Source: Helicobacter pylori NCTC 11637 = CCUG 17874 = ATCC 43504 = JCM 12093 (GTDB lineage: Bacteria > Campylobacterota > Campylobacteria > Campylobacterales > Helicobacteraceae). Taken from it: a stretch of 64,000 bases of DNA. Position numbers and translations under genes: made by a program. Positions 53,858 to 63,383 of the stretch are shown here, piece by piece. Every line of letters starts with the position of its first letter. The first letter of the stretch is position 1. The notes under the pieces are model-generated. The model was given only the letters and a program-made list of their open reading frames with translations, was not told the origin of the DNA and ran no database searches. The stretch spans positions 806,001 through 870,000 of the forward strand of contig NZ_LS483488.1 in the NCBI RefSeq assembly GCF_900478295.1, read 5' to 3'.

Positions 53858-54048
53858 GGGATTTCCTAAATTTAAAAATAACTAAAGATTAACATGTTTT
53901 TGATTTAATGTTGATTAAGTGGTGGTTTTGTGGCTGTTTCATTTTAATTGTGTTTTTCATTAAAACCCAATCACTAAAATCTTATTTTTATGATAAAATA
54001 CCTAATCATAATATCAAATCTTAAACCAAAGAAAAATAAAGAAAAACC

Positions 54049-54972
54049 ATGAAAAAAGCTCTTTTACTCTCTCTCTTTCTCTCGTTTTGGCTCCACGCTG
54101 AAAGGAACGGATTTTATTTAGGTTTGAATTTTGCAGAAGGAAGCTATATTCAAGGACAAGGTAGTATCGGCGAAAAAGCTTCAGCAGAAAACGCCTTAAA
54201 TGAAGCGATCAATAACGCAAAAAATTCATTATTCCCTACACAAAACACAAAAGCCATAAGAGATGCACAAAACGCCTTAAATGCTGTGAAAGATTCAACA
54301 AAGATCGCTAACCGATTCGCAGGAAATGGTGGATCGGGCGGTCTTTTTAATGAACTCAGCTTTGGGTATAAATATTTTTTGGGTAAAAAAAGGATTATAG
54401 GGTTTAGGCACTCTCTTTTTTTCGGTTACCAACTTGGTGGCGTTGGTTCTGTTCCTGGCAGCGGTTTAATCGTTTTTTTACCCTATGGTTTCAATACGGA
54501 TTTGCTCATTAATTGGACTAACGATAAGCGAGCGTCCCAAAAATATGTTGAACGAAGGGTAAAAGGGCTCTCTATATTTTACAAAGATATGACCGGCAGA
54601 ACGCTAGACGCTAATACATTAAAAAAAGCATCAAGGCATGTATTTAGAAAATCTTCAGGGCTTGTGATTGGCATGGAACTAGGGGGTAGCACTTGGTTTG
54701 CAAGTAACAATCTCACCCCTTTCAATCAAGTCAAAAGCCACACGATTTTTCAGTTACAAGGAAAATTTGGCGTTCGTTGGAATAATGATGAATACGATAT
54801 TGATCGCTATGGCGATGAAAACTATCTTGGAGGTTCTAGTGTTGAATTAGGGGTTAAAGTGCCAGCTTTTAAAGTCAATTACTATAGCGATAATTATGGG
54901 GATAAATTGGATTATAAAAGAGTGGTGAGCGTTTATCTTAACTATACATATAACTTTAAAAACAAACATTAA
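54049..54972 (+). CDS. oipA: Outer inflammatory protein OipA (HopH)
   Basis: Hop-family outer-membrane protein, 307 residues, linked to IL-8 induction, adhesion and disease severity. The signal-peptide coding region holds the CT dinucleotide repeat: (CT)5 at 54067-54076, TT, then CTCTC, in frame to the stop, so the gene is ON. The signal ends WLHA; the mature N-terminus ERNGFYLGLNFAEGS is typical of Hop proteins. The C-terminal barrel ends KRVVSVYLNYTYNFKNKH. TAAAAT at 53994-53999 is a likely -10. It is convergent with queC. Confidence 0.97.
   Translation: MKKALLLSLFLSFWLHAERNGFYLGLNFAEGSYIQGQGSIGEKASAENALNEAINNAKNSLFPTQNTKAIRDAQNALNAVKDSTKIANRFAGNGGSGGLFNELSFGYKYFLGKKRIIGFRHSLFFGYQLGGVGSVPGSGLIVFLPYGFNTDLLINWTNDKRASQKYVERRVKGLSIFYKDMTGRTLDANTLKKASRHVFRKSSGLVIGMELGGSTWFASNNLTPFNQVKSHTIFQLQGKFGVRWNNDEYDIDRYGDENYLGGSSVELGVKVPAFKVNYYSDNYGDKLDYKRVVSVYLNYTYNFKNKH
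54067..54083 (+). repeat. oipA CT-repeat phase switch
   Basis: CTCTCTCTCT-TT-CTCTC within codons 7-12. The interrupted five-unit form keeps the frame open. Slipped-strand change by one unit would shift it. Confidence 0.85.
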
Positions 54973-55038
54973 AACATGCTTTTTACCGCTCTTTGATTGC
55001 TTGTCTTAAATATGTTTTTGAGCATTTTTACCAACGCT

Positions 55039-55731
55039 TTATTGAAACAAAACCTTAGTTTGAAACTCTTCATAGCCTTTTTTCCTCAATTGGCATGCCG
55101 GGCATTCATCGCAGCCATAACCATAAGCATGCAAAATCTTTCGCTCTCCTTGATAGCAGGTGTGCGTTTCTTTGATGACTAAATCCAAAACGCCCAAATC
55201 TTTAGCCATTTGAAATTCTTGCGCTTTATTCAAAAACATTAAAGGCGTTAGGATTTTAATCGCCGTGTTTGATCCTAAATTTAGGGCATGCTCAATGCTT
55301 TTAATAAAATCTTCTTTACAATCCGGATAGCCGCTAAAATCCGCTTGCGAAACCCCTAAAGCGATATTGCTAGCCCCTAGTTTTTGCGCGTAAGAATGCA
55401 AAAGGGTGATAAAAATAGCGTTACGATTAGGCACAAAAGAATTGGGTAAATCTTTATTTTGTGCATGCGAATGCCCTATTAAATCGTTAGAGTTTTTAAA
55501 AAGCGCGGAGCGGGTGATATTCTCTAAAAAATCTAACGAGATGATTTCATAAGGGAGTTGCAAAAGAGAAGCGATTTTTTGAGCGCATTCTAATTCCACA
55601 GAGTGTTTTTGCGCGTAATCAAACCCCACTAAACAGACTTTTTTAAAACGCTTTTTCGCCCATACAGCCAAAGTGGTGCTGTCTTGCCCGCCGCTAAAAC
55701 CGATCACGCAAATTTCTTGTCCCATCAACAT
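55039..55731 (-). CDS. queC: 7-cyano-7-deazaguanine synthase
   Basis: Makes preQ0 from carboxydeazaguanine, ATP and ammonia in queuosine synthesis for tRNA. 230 residues. The PP-loop [12 protein letters not shown] is at 9-20. The zinc ligands are C (TCYQGER), CDECPAC near the C-terminus. Divergent from pcnB with a 56-nt gap, and convergent with oipA. Confidence 0.95.
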   Translation of the reverse strand: MLMGQEICVIGFSGGQDSTTLAVWAKKRFKKVCLVGFDYAQKHSVELECAQKIASLLQLPYEIISLDFLENITRSALFKNSNDLIGHSHAQNKDLPNSFVPNRNAIFITLLHSYAQKLGASNIALGVSQADFSGYPDCKEDFIKSIEHALNLGSNTAIKILTPLMFLNKAQEFQMAKDLGVLDLVIKETHTCYQGERKILHAYGYGCDECPACQLRKKGYEEFQTKVLFQ

Positions 55732-55752
55732 TCCTTAAAAATTCTAAAAAGA

Positions 55753-55758
55753 TATAAT
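55753..55758 (+). promoter_or_regulatory. -10 box for pcnB
   Basis: TATAAT lies 30 nt before the GTG start, in the divergent queC/pcnB gap. Confidence 0.6.
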
Positions 55759-55787
55759 AACACAAAGAAATTTTAAGAGTAAAAAGC

Positions 55788-56996
55788 GTGTTTGAGTTAG
55801 AAAAAGGATTAAAAGAATTGTTTGACATTTATGAAAAATCCCCTCATGAGCTTTACTTGGTAGGGGGGTGCGTGCGCGATTGTTTGATGGGCATTACCCC
55901 AAAAGATTACGATTTGACCTCAAACGCTTTAGTCAATGAAAGCAAAGAGCTTCTTTTAAAGCACCATTTTAGGGTGCTAGAAACCGGCATCAAACATGGC
56001 ACGATCACGGCTCTTAAAAACCATCAAAGCTATGAAATCACAACTTTTAGAATGGAAAAGGGGCATATCAAACACCGAAAGCCTAAAGAATTGGTTTTTA
56101 GCGCGCGTTTAACAGACGATTTAAAGCGGCGCGATTTTAGCATGAATGCGATCGCTTATAGCCCTACAAAAGGGATTGTTGATCCTTTTAAAGGGCAGAA
56201 TGCGATTAGAAATCAAGTGATTGAATGCGTGGGGGAAGCGCGATTAAGGTTTTTTGAAGACGCTTTAAGGATTTTAAGAGCGCTGCGATTTAGCGCGACT
56301 TTAGGCTTTAAGATAGCGCCAAGCACTAAAGAAGCGGTTTTTGCGTGTAAGGATTTGTTAAAACACCTCTCCAAAGAGCGCTTGCAAAGCGAATTAAATA
56401 AGCTTCTTATGGGGAAAAACGCCTATGAAGTGGCTAAAGAATATCAAGAAATTTTAGAGTTGGTTATTCAAGAGAAAATAGAAAATTTAGGGTTTTTAAA
56501 AAACGTGCCTTTCAATCTGGAATTAAGATTGTTAGGGTTTTTTAAGCATCAAAAAAGTTTAGAAAATCTACGATACCCTAAAAAAACATGTGTTTTATTT
56601 GCTCAAGCTAAAGAATGCCATAAAGCTTTTTTAAACATTCATAACAAAACAGAATTAAAATTTTTATTGAAAAACTACGATTTAGAGCCTTTTAATTTGG
56701 CTTTAGATTTTTATGCGCTCAAAAACCCCAAACACGCTTTAAAAATTAAAAGCTTGTTAAAAGAGATATTTAACGCTAACGAACCTTTTAAAAAAGAACA
56801 CCTAGCCCTTAAGGGCGGCGCGCTCCAAAATTTAGGTTACCAGTGCCAACAAATCGGCGAAATCTTGAACGAATGCCTAAATTTAGTCATCGCTCACCCC
56901 AAAAATAACGCTTTAGAATGGCTGATTGAATGGGTTAAGGGTCATTATTTACCTAATAATGCTATAAACCATTCGCCAATAGGCAGAAAAAATTAA
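55788..56996 (+). CDS. pcnB: tRNA nucleotidyltransferase / poly(A) polymerase family protein
   Basis: Class II nucleotidyltransferase, 402 residues. The head has YLVGGCVRDCLMG and KDYDLTSNAL (metal-binding acidic pair), then MEKGH and RRDFSMNAIAY, and DALRILRALRFSATLGF of the neck. By size and motifs it may add CCA to tRNA 3' ends; the name pcnB is traditional and the true role is not fixed by sequence alone. The start is GTG. The tail after ~250 is divergent. Confidence 0.85.
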   Translation: MFELEKGLKELFDIYEKSPHELYLVGGCVRDCLMGITPKDYDLTSNALVNESKELLLKHHFRVLETGIKHGTITALKNHQSYEITTFRMEKGHIKHRKPKELVFSARLTDDLKRRDFSMNAIAYSPTKGIVDPFKGQNAIRNQVIECVGEARLRFFEDALRILRALRFSATLGFKIAPSTKEAVFACKDLLKHLSKERLQSELNKLLMGKNAYEVAKEYQEILELVIQEKIENLGFLKNVPFNLELRLLGFFKHQKSLENLRYPKKTCVLFAQAKECHKAFLNIHNKTELKFLLKNYDLEPFNLALDFYALKNPKHALKIKSLLKEIFNANEPFKKEHLALKGGALQNLGYQCQQIGEILNECLNLVIAHPKNNALEWLIEWVKGHYLPNNAINHSPIGRKN

Positions 56997-57009
56997 AAAC
57001 AGAGAAAAC

Positions 57010-57147
57010 ATGATAACGATGGATGCGATTCAATGGCCTAAGAAATGGATTTTAGGAGAGACTGATAGTTTTGTGTCTAATGAAGTCATTGTCAAAGGTT
57101 TGGATTTTAAAAAAGTGGTGCAGCATTTAATGGCGTATTTGTGCTAA
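57010..57147 (+). pseudogene. Truncated SRPBCC/polyketide-cyclase-like remnant
   Basis: A 45-codon frame from ATG at 57010 to TAA at 57147. It reads like the N-terminus of SRPBCC-fold proteins: IQWPKKWILGETDSFVSNEV and IVKGLDFKKVVQHL fit the WP..W.PG.TD.FVSNE..VKGL pattern. It then stops after MAYLC, where a full member would continue for about 100 more residues. No strong ribosome site. A remnant in a strain-variable interval between pcnB and frxA. Confidence 0.6.
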
Positions 57148-57161
57148 TAAGTGAGGGTTAA

Positions 57162-58019
57162 ATGAAAATAGGATGGATTGGACTTGGGGCTATGGGGACT
57201 CCTATGGCGACTCGTTTGTGCGATGCGGGTTTAAAAGTATCGGTTTATAACCGAACAGAGAGCAAAGCAGCCCCCTTAAAAGAAAAGGGCGTAGCGGTTT
57301 ATACTAACCCTATAGATTTGGCCGCTAAAGTTGATCTGATTTTTATTATGCTTTCGGATAAAACGGCGATTGATGCTGTTTTAGTGCCAGAATTTTGGGA
57401 ACAGATGTCTGAAAAAATCGTGGTGAATATGAGCACCATCGCTCCTTTGGAAAGCTTGGCTTTAGAAAAAACCGCTCAAAAGCATCAAGTAACTTACCTT
57501 GAAGCACCCGTTTCAGGATCGGTTGGCGCGGCCAAAGCCGGGGCGTTATTGATTTTAGCAGCCGGTAATAAAGAAGTGATCACTCAACTCAAACCTGTTT
57601 TGGTGCATTTAGGGAGTCAAACTTTTTATTTGGGTAAGATTGGTCAAGGGACAGGGGCTAAATTATCCATCAATAGCCTTTTAGCTCAAATGGGGGTTGC
57701 TTATTCAGAAGCTTTGCTATTAGCCAAACATTTAGGGGTTGATGCAGAGTTGTTTTTACAAATTATTAGCCAATCTGGCATGAATTCGCCTCTCTTTCAA
57801 GCTAAAAAAGGCATGTGGTTGCAAGATAGCTATCCGGCCGCTTTCAGTTTGAAGCTCATGCTCAAGGACATTCGTTTAGCCAACAATGAAGCAGGAGAGG
57901 CGATAAAGTTGCCATTCTTATTTCAAGCAGAAGAGCTTTATTCTCAAGCGGAAAAATCCGGTTTGGGCGCATTGGATATGGCAGCCGTTTATCATTATTT
58001 AGAAAAAGGAGATCATTAA
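57162..58019 (+). CDS. NAD(P)-dependent beta-hydroxyacid dehydrogenase (3-HIBADH family)
   Basis: 285 residues. The Rossmann motif GWIGLGAMGTPMATRL at 4-19 and N-x-R at YNRTES match NADP-preferring members of the 3-hydroxyisobutyrate/glyoxylate reductase group. The substrate-site EAPVSGSVGAAKAG and catalytic lysine region GAKLSINSLL are conserved. The substrate is unknown; succinic semialdehyde or glyoxylate reduction are possible. A gene of this type sits here in J99 and not in every strain. It starts after GTGAGGGTTAA and ends 1 nt before frxA. Confidence 0.85.
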   Translation: MKIGWIGLGAMGTPMATRLCDAGLKVSVYNRTESKAAPLKEKGVAVYTNPIDLAAKVDLIFIMLSDKTAIDAVLVPEFWEQMSEKIVVNMSTIAPLESLALEKTAQKHQVTYLEAPVSGSVGAAKAGALLILAAGNKEVITQLKPVLVHLGSQTFYLGKIGQGTGAKLSINSLLAQMGVAYSEALLLAKHLGVDAELFLQIISQSGMNSPLFQAKKGMWLQDSYPAAFSLKLMLKDIRLANNEAGEAIKLPFLFQAEELYSQAEKSGLGALDMAAVYHYLEKGDH

Positions 58020-58020
58020 A

Positions 58021-58673
58021 ATGGACAGAGAACAAGTGGTTGCTTTACAGCACCAACGATTTGCTGCAAAAAATACGATCCCAATCGCCGTATTTCCCAA
58101 AAAGATTGGGAAGCTTTGGTTGAAGTGGGGAGGTTAGCCCCTTCTTCAATCGGGCTTGAGCCATGGAAAATGCTTTTATTAAAGAATGAACGCATGAAAG
58201 AAGATTTAAAACCGATGGCCTGGGGGGCACTTTTTGGTTTAGAGGGAGCGAGTCATTTTGTCATTTATCTTGCGCGAAAAGGCGTTACTTATGACAGCGA
58301 TTACGTTAAGAAAGTGATGCATGAGGTTAAAAAAAGGGATTATGACACTAATTCCAGGTTCGCTCAAATCATCAAAAATTTCCAAGAGAACGATATGAAA
58401 CTCAATAGCGAACGATCCTTGTTTGATTGGGCTAGCAAGCAGACTTATATCCAAATGGCGAACATGATGATGGCAGCGGCCATGTTAGGGATTGATTCTT
58501 GCCCGATTGAAGGGTATGATCAAGAAAAAGTGGAGGCTTATTTAGAGGAAAAAGGCTATCTGAACACGGCGGAATTTGGCGTGTCGGTAATGGCTTGTTT
58601 TGGTTATCGCAACCAAGAAATCACCCCTAAAACCCGTTGGAAGACAGAAGTTATTTATGAAGTGATTGAATAA
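58021..58673 (+). pseudogene. frxA: NAD(P)H flavin nitroreductase FrxA, inactivated by a -1 frameshift in poly-A
   Basis: Oxygen-insensitive nitroreductase that activates metronidazole along with RdxA. The frame starts MDREQVVALQHQRFAAK at ATG 58021, then enters a wrong frame at codon 18: the sequence has A6 at 58068-58073, where A7 would give AKKYDPNRRISQKDWE. The wrong frame stops at TAG about 20 codons on. The rest, from EALVEVGRLAPSSIGLEPWK to IYEVIE, is intact in the shifted frame. A restart at TTG 58116 would lack the first 31 residues, including flavin-site residues, and has no clear ribosome site. So FrxA is predicted absent. Confidence 0.92.
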
Positions 58674-58710
58674 AAAACGCTTTTAGCTTTTTGATAACCA
58701 ACCATAAAGA

Positions 58711-58728
58711 GCTTGGCGTTAGCCAAGC
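58711..58728. other. Perfect hairpin after frxA
   Basis: GCTTGGC-GTTA-GCCAAGC, a 7-bp stem with a 4-nt loop, 38 nt after the frxA stop. No T-run follows on the plus strand, so it may be a processing or weak termination signal. The rest of the 165-nt gap holds only the gltX2 promoter. Confidence 0.5.
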
Positions 58729-58803
58729 GCTAATCTCTTGAATAATGCTTATTCATGTTTGATAAAAACAGAACCACCACAACACAATTAAGTATTCTTT
58801 AGG

Positions 58804-58809
58804 TATAAT
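58804..58809 (+). promoter_or_regulatory. -10 box of gltX2
   Basis: TATAAT in AGGTATAATC lies 30 nt before the ATG. It probably drives the whole gltX2-yggT-slt-galU run. Confidence 0.6.
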
Positions 58810-58838
58810 CAAAAACTATTTTTAAATAAAGGGTTTTT

Positions 58839-60158
58839 ATGCTTCGTTTTGCACCTTCGCCTACAGGGGATATGCACATAGGGAATTTAAGGGCAGCCAT
58901 TTTTAACTACATTGTAGCCAAACAGCAACACAAACCCTTTCTCATTCGCATTGAAGACACGGACAAAGAGCGCAACATTGAAGGCAAAGACCAGGAAATT
59001 TTAGAAATTTTAAAGCTTATGGGGATAAGCTGGGACAAGCTCGTGTATCAAAGCCATAACATAGATTACCACAGAGAAATGGCGGAAAAATTACTGAAAG
59101 AAAATAAAGCGTTTTATTGTTATGCGAGCGCGGAGTTTTTAGAAAGAGAAAAAGAAAAAGCCAAAAATGAAAAACGCCCTTTCAGGTATTCAGACGAGTG
59201 GGCCACTTTAGAAAAAGACAAGCACCATGCCCCTGTGGTGCGTTTAAAAGCCCCAAATCATGCGGTGTCTTTCAACGATGCGATTAAAAAAGAAGTGAAA
59301 TTTGAGCCTGATGAATTGGATTCTTTTGTGCTTTTGAGACAGGATAAAAGCCCTACTTATAATTTCGCTTGCGCATGCGATGATTTGCTCTATGAAATCA
59401 GTCTGATTATTAGAGGTGAAGATCATGTGAGCAACACCCCCAAACAAATTTTAATCCAGCAAGCTTTAGGCTCAAACGATCCGATTGTTTATGCGCATTT
59501 GCCCATTATTTTAGATGAAACAAGCGGTAAAAAGATGAGTAAAAGAGACGAAGCGTCCAGCGTGAAATGGCTTTTGAATCAAGGGTTTTTACCGGTTGCG
59601 ATTGCGAATTATCTCATCACTATCGGTAATAAAGTGCCTAAGGAAGTTTTTAACCTTGATGAAGCGATAGAATGGTTTGATTTAAAAAATCTTTCCAGTT
59701 CCCCGGCTCATTTTAATTTAAAATATTTAAAACACTTAAACCACGAGCATTTAAAGCTTTTAGACGATGAAAAGTTATTAGAACTCACTTCAATAAAAGA
59801 TAAAAACCTCTTAGGGCTTTTAAGATTGTTTATAGAAGAATGCGGCACGCTTTTAGAATTGAAAGAAAAAATTTCGTTGTTTTTAGAGCCAAAAGATATT
59901 GTTAAAACTTATGAAAACGAAGATTTTAAAGAGCGTTGTTTAGCGCTTTTTAACGCTCTAAAAAGCATGGATTTTCAAGCCTATAAGGATTTTGAAAGTT
60001 TTAAAAAAGAAGCCATGCGATTAAGCCAGCTTAAGGGTAAGGATTTTTTCAAACCTTTGCGCATCCTTTTAACCGGGAACTCGCATGGCGTTGAATTGCC
60101 TTTGATTTTCCCCTATATCCAAAGCCACTATCAAGAAGTTTTAAGGCTCAAAGCATGA
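58839..60158 (+). CDS. gltX2: Glutamyl-tRNA synthetase 2, tRNA-Gln specific
   Basis: Class I synthetase of 439 residues. The first signature [13 protein letters not shown] (HIGN 13-16) and the second KKMSKRDEA (about 231) are intact. H. pylori has no GlnRS and carries two GluRS paralogues. The one at this locus is known to charge tRNA-Gln with Glu, to be amidated by GatCAB, while the other charges tRNA-Glu. That specialisation is species knowledge, not visible in motifs. Its stop overlaps the next start by 4 nt. Confidence 0.94.
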   Translation: MLRFAPSPTGDMHIGNLRAAIFNYIVAKQQHKPFLIRIEDTDKERNIEGKDQEILEILKLMGISWDKLVYQSHNIDYHREMAEKLLKENKAFYCYASAEFLEREKEKAKNEKRPFRYSDEWATLEKDKHHAPVVRLKAPNHAVSFNDAIKKEVKFEPDELDSFVLLRQDKSPTYNFACACDDLLYEISLIIRGEDHVSNTPKQILIQQALGSNDPIVYAHLPIILDETSGKKMSKRDEASSVKWLLNQGFLPVAIANYLITIGNKVPKEVFNLDEAIEWFDLKNLSSSPAHFNLKYLKHLNHEHLKLLDDEKLLELTSIKDKNLLGLLRLFIEECGTLLELKEKISLFLEPKDIVKTYENEDFKERCLALFNALKSMDFQAYKDFESFKKEAMRLSQLKGKDFFKPLRILLTGNSHGVELPLIFPYIQSHYQEVLRLKA

Positions 60159-60448
60159 TTTTTTCTACCCTTGTTAATGCGATAGCGGTGATTTTAAGCT
60201 CGCTCATTACGATTTATATGTGGGTGGTGATCATTTATTCGCTTCTAGGCTTCGTGCAGCCTAACCCTAATAACCCCATCATGCAAATCCTCGCTCGCTT
60301 GTGTGAGCCGGTGTTTTATTTTTTACGCTCTAGATTCAAGCTTGTGTTTAACGGGTTGGATTTCGCTCCTTTAGTGGTGGTCATTGTTTTGAAATTCTTG
60401 GATCTCACGCTCATTCAGTGGCTTTTCATGCTTGCTAAAAACCTTTAA
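60155..60448 (+). CDS. YggT-family membrane protein
   Basis: 97 residues with two hydrophobic segments (about 4-32 and 65-95) and the family pattern [26 protein letters not shown]. YggT proteins are small integral membrane proteins linked to osmotic tolerance or cell division, but the mechanism is unknown. Translationally coupled to gltX2 through an ATGA overlap. slt follows 13 nt later. Confidence 0.88.
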   Translation: MIFSTLVNAIAVILSSLITIYMWVVIIYSLLGFVQPNPNNPIMQILARLCEPVFYFLRSRFKLVFNGLDFAPLVVVIVLKFLDLTLIQWLFMLAKNL

Positions 60449-60461
60449 AGAAAATAACCGT

Positions 60462-62144
60462 ATGCGTTTTTTTATTTTATTTTTTATCGGTATGCTTGGC
60501 GTTGGTTTTTCTCAAACCGAGTTCAATTTAAAAGATTTAGAAAAAAAGCCCGCCGGGATCGTTAGGGATTATTATTTGTGGCGTTATATTAGCGATAAAA
60601 AAACCAGTTTAGAAAACGCTAAAAAAGCCTATGAATTGACTCAAAATAAAAATAACGCCCTACAAAAGGCCATGCAAGAAAAAGGCTCAGACAATTCAGA
60701 AAAAAACCCTGATGTCAAATTGCCTGAAGAGATTTATTGCAAGCAAACGGCTTTAGAAAGCATGCTAGAAGAAACAGACACTTTCCAAGCAAGCTGTATC
60801 GCTATCGCTTTAAAATCAAAAATCAGAGATTTTGATAAAATCCCCCTTCAAACCCTTAAGCCCTTACAAATTAAAATCAAAGAGGCTTACCCCGTTCTTT
60901 ATGAAGAATTAGAAATCTTGCAAAGTAAGCATGTGAGCGCTTCTTTGTTTAAAGCTAACGCGCAAGTGTTTAGCGCGCTTTTCAATCATTTGAGTTATGA
61001 AAAAAAGCTCCAAATTTTTGAAGAGCGTATCCCCATTAAAGAGTTAAACCGCCTTTTAGATGAAAATTACCCGGCGTTTAACCGCTTGATCTATCAAGTC
61101 ATCTTAGATCCTAAATTGGATCATTTTAAAGACGCTCTCACTAAAAGTAACGCCACCCAAAGCAACGCGCAAACCTTTTTTATTCTAGGGATTAACGAAA
61201 TCTTGCGCAAAAAACCCTCTAAAGCGCTCAAGTATTTTGAACGATCAGAAGCGGTGGTTAAAGACGATGATTTTTCAAAAGACAGAGCGATTTTTTGGCA
61301 GTATTTAGTCTCTAAAAAGAAAAAAACTTTGGAACGCCTTTCACAAAGCCCTGCCTTAAACCTCTATAGTCTTTATGCGAGCCGTAAACTCCAGACCACG
61401 CCCAGTTATCGCATCATTTCTCACATCCAGAATTTAAGCCAGGAAGATCCTCCTTTTAACACTTATGACCCTTTTTCGTGGCAAATTTTTAAGGAAAAAA
61501 CCTTGAGTTTGAAAGGTGAAGACGCGTTTAATGCGATGCTAAAAAGCCTATATTATGAAAAAAGCGCCCCTGAATTGACCTATCTTTTAAGCCAACGCAA
61601 TAAAGACAAGATTTATTATTATTTATCCCCTTATGAGGGCATTATTGAATGGCAAAATACAGATGAAAGGGCTATGGCGTATGCGATCGCTAGGCAAGAA
61701 AGTTTCTTGCTCCCAGCAGTCATTTCGCGCTCGTTCGCTCTAGGGCTTATGCAGATCATGCCTTTTAATGTAGGGTCTTTCGCTAAACGCCTTGGCATGG
61801 ATAATGTTGATCTAAATGACATGTTTAACCCCAATATCGCCCTCAAATTTGGCAATTATTACTTGAACCATTTGAAAAAAGAATTCAACCACCCCCTTTT
61901 TGTCGCCTACGCTTATAACGCTGGGCCTGGGTTTTTAAGGAGGTGGTTAGAAAGCTCCAAACGATTTAAAGAAAAAAATCATTTTGAGCCATGGCTTAGC
62001 ATGGAGCTTATGCCTTATAGTGAAACCCGTTTGTATGGCTTTAGAGTCATGCTCAATTACTTGATTTATCAAGAAATTTTTGGGAATTTCATCCCTATTG
62101 ATGGATTTTTAGAACAAACTCTTAACTCAAAGGACAAACCATGA
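60462..62144 (+). CDS. slt: Soluble lytic murein transglycosylase
   Basis: Cleaves murein between MurNAc and GlcNAc with 1,6-anhydro ends. 560 residues from the ATG at 60462, where a clean signal peptide begins (MRFFILFFIGMLGVGFSQT); a start ten codons upstream would spoil it and overlap yggT. A long alpha-superhelical region fills about 30-390. The catalytic SLT domain follows, with AIARQESFLLP (Glu413), ALGLMQIMP and YAYNAGPGFLRRW. In H. pylori Slt affects cell shape, muropeptide release and flagellar motility. Overlaps galU by 4 nt. Confidence 0.95.
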   Translation: MRFFILFFIGMLGVGFSQTEFNLKDLEKKPAGIVRDYYLWRYISDKKTSLENAKKAYELTQNKNNALQKAMQEKGSDNSEKNPDVKLPEEIYCKQTALESMLEETDTFQASCIAIALKSKIRDFDKIPLQTLKPLQIKIKEAYPVLYEELEILQSKHVSASLFKANAQVFSALFNHLSYEKKLQIFEERIPIKELNRLLDENYPAFNRLIYQVILDPKLDHFKDALTKSNATQSNAQTFFILGINEILRKKPSKALKYFERSEAVVKDDDFSKDRAIFWQYLVSKKKKTLERLSQSPALNLYSLYASRKLQTTPSYRIISHIQNLSQEDPPFNTYDPFSWQIFKEKTLSLKGEDAFNAMLKSLYYEKSAPELTYLLSQRNKDKIYYYLSPYEGIIEWQNTDERAMAYAIARQESFLLPAVISRSFALGLMQIMPFNVGSFAKRLGMDNVDLNDMFNPNIALKFGNYYLNHLKKEFNHPLFVAYAYNAGPGFLRRWLESSKRFKEKNHFEPWLSMELMPYSETRLYGFRVMLNYLIYQEIFGNFIPIDGFLEQTLNSKDKP

Positions 62145-62962
62145 TTAAAAAATGCCTTTTTCCTGCCGCTGGCTATGGCACGCGCTTTTTGCCGATCACT
62201 AAAACCATTCCTAAAGAAATGCTGCCCATTGTGGATAAGCCTTTAATCCAATACGCTGTGGAAGAAGCGATGGAAGCGGGCTGTGAAGTGATGGCGATCG
62301 TTACAGGCAGAAACAAACGAAGCTTAGAAGATTATTTTGACACGAGCTATGAAATAGAGCATCAAATCCAAGGCACCAACAAAGAAAACGCCCTAAAAAG
62401 CATTCGTAACATTATAGAAAAATGCTGTTTTTCCTATGTGCGCCAAAAGCAAATGAAAGGCTTAGGGCATGCGATTTTAACCGGAGAAGCCCTGATAGGC
62501 AATGAGCCTTTTGCGGTGATTTTAGCTGATGACTTATGCATAAGCCATGATTATCCAAGCGTGCTAAAGCAAATGACTTCATTGTATCAAAAATACCAAT
62601 GCTCCATTGTAGCCATTGAGGAAGTGGCGCTAGAAGAAGTTTCAAAATACGGCGTGATTAAGGGCGAATGGTTAGAAGAGGGGGTGTATGAGATTAAAGA
62701 CATGGTGGAAAAACCAAGCCAAGAAGACGCCCCAAGCAATCTGGCCGTGATAGGGCGCTACATTTTAACCCCGGATATTTTTGAAATTTTAAGCGAGACG
62801 AAACCGGGTAAAAACAATGAAATCCAAATCACAGACGCCTTACGCACTCAAGCCAAAAGAAAGCGCATCATCGCTTATCAGTTCAAGGGCAAACGATACG
62901 ATTGCGGGAGCGTGGAAGGCTATATTGAAGCGAGTAACGCTTATTATAAAAAACGCTTATAA
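62141..62962 (+). CDS. galU: UTP-glucose-1-phosphate uridylyltransferase
   Basis: Makes UDP-glucose for LPS and UDP-galactose supply. 273 residues. The nucleotidyltransferase signature FPAAGYGTRFLPITKTIPKEMLPI is at 6-29 with the catalytic Lys, VILADDLC is the metal site, and EKP and GRYIL are conserved. ATGA overlap with slt. HP0647-like gene follows 11 nt later. Confidence 0.96.
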   Translation: MIKKCLFPAAGYGTRFLPITKTIPKEMLPIVDKPLIQYAVEEAMEAGCEVMAIVTGRNKRSLEDYFDTSYEIEHQIQGTNKENALKSIRNIIEKCCFSYVRQKQMKGLGHAILTGEALIGNEPFAVILADDLCISHDYPSVLKQMTSLYQKYQCSIVAIEEVALEEVSKYGVIKGEWLEEGVYEIKDMVEKPSQEDAPSNLAVIGRYILTPDIFEILSETKPGKNNEIQITDALRTQAKRKRIIAYQFKGKRYDCGSVEGYIEASNAYYKKRL

Positions 62963-62973
62963 ATCTTATCAAC

Positions 62974-63381
62974 GTGGGCAATTTGACTTATTACGCTTAC
63001 ATGTATTTGATCCTCTTTGTATGCTTGTTGCCTGTGTTATTAATGGGGCTTGTTTGGAGGCTTACTCGCCCCCCCTTAAAGCAAAATATTCCTAATAAAA
63101 GCCTTTCTTTAGAAGATTTGAGCGAACAAATCAAAAACCTTAAAAGTGCACCAGCTTTAGAAAAACTGAAAAACGACTTCAATGAGCGTTTTAAAATTTG
63201 CCCCAAAGATAAAGAAACTCTGTGGTTAGAAACGATCCAAAAATTAGTCGCTTCAGAATTTTTTGAATTAGAAGACGCTATTAATTTTGGGCAAGAATTA
63301 GAAAACGCTAACCCTAATTACCAACAAAAAATCGCTAACGCTACCGGCTTAGCCCTTAAGAATAAAAAAGAAAAAGGATAG
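62974..63381 (+). CDS. Small single-span membrane protein (HP0647-like)
   Basis: 135 residues from GTG at 62974. One N-terminal transmembrane helix (about 8-28, [20 protein letters not shown]), then a soluble helix-rich domain likely in the cytoplasm (basic WRLTRPP follows the helix). No recognised family or motif. Conserved context galU-HP0647-murA, with 2 nt to the murA start, suggests an envelope role, which remains inference. Confidence 0.8.
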   Translation: MGNLTYYAYMYLILFVCLLPVLLMGLVWRLTRPPLKQNIPNKSLSLEDLSEQIKNLKSAPALEKLKNDFNERFKICPKDKETLWLETIQKLVASEFFELEDAINFGQELENANPNYQQKIANATGLALKNKKEKG

Positions 63382-63383
63382 AA

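Noticed and set aside
54001..54060. Possible small RNA or toxin peptide upstream of oipA
   Set aside because: No AapA-like peptide or IsoA-like antisense promoter is visible; the region is an ordinary AT-rich promoter.
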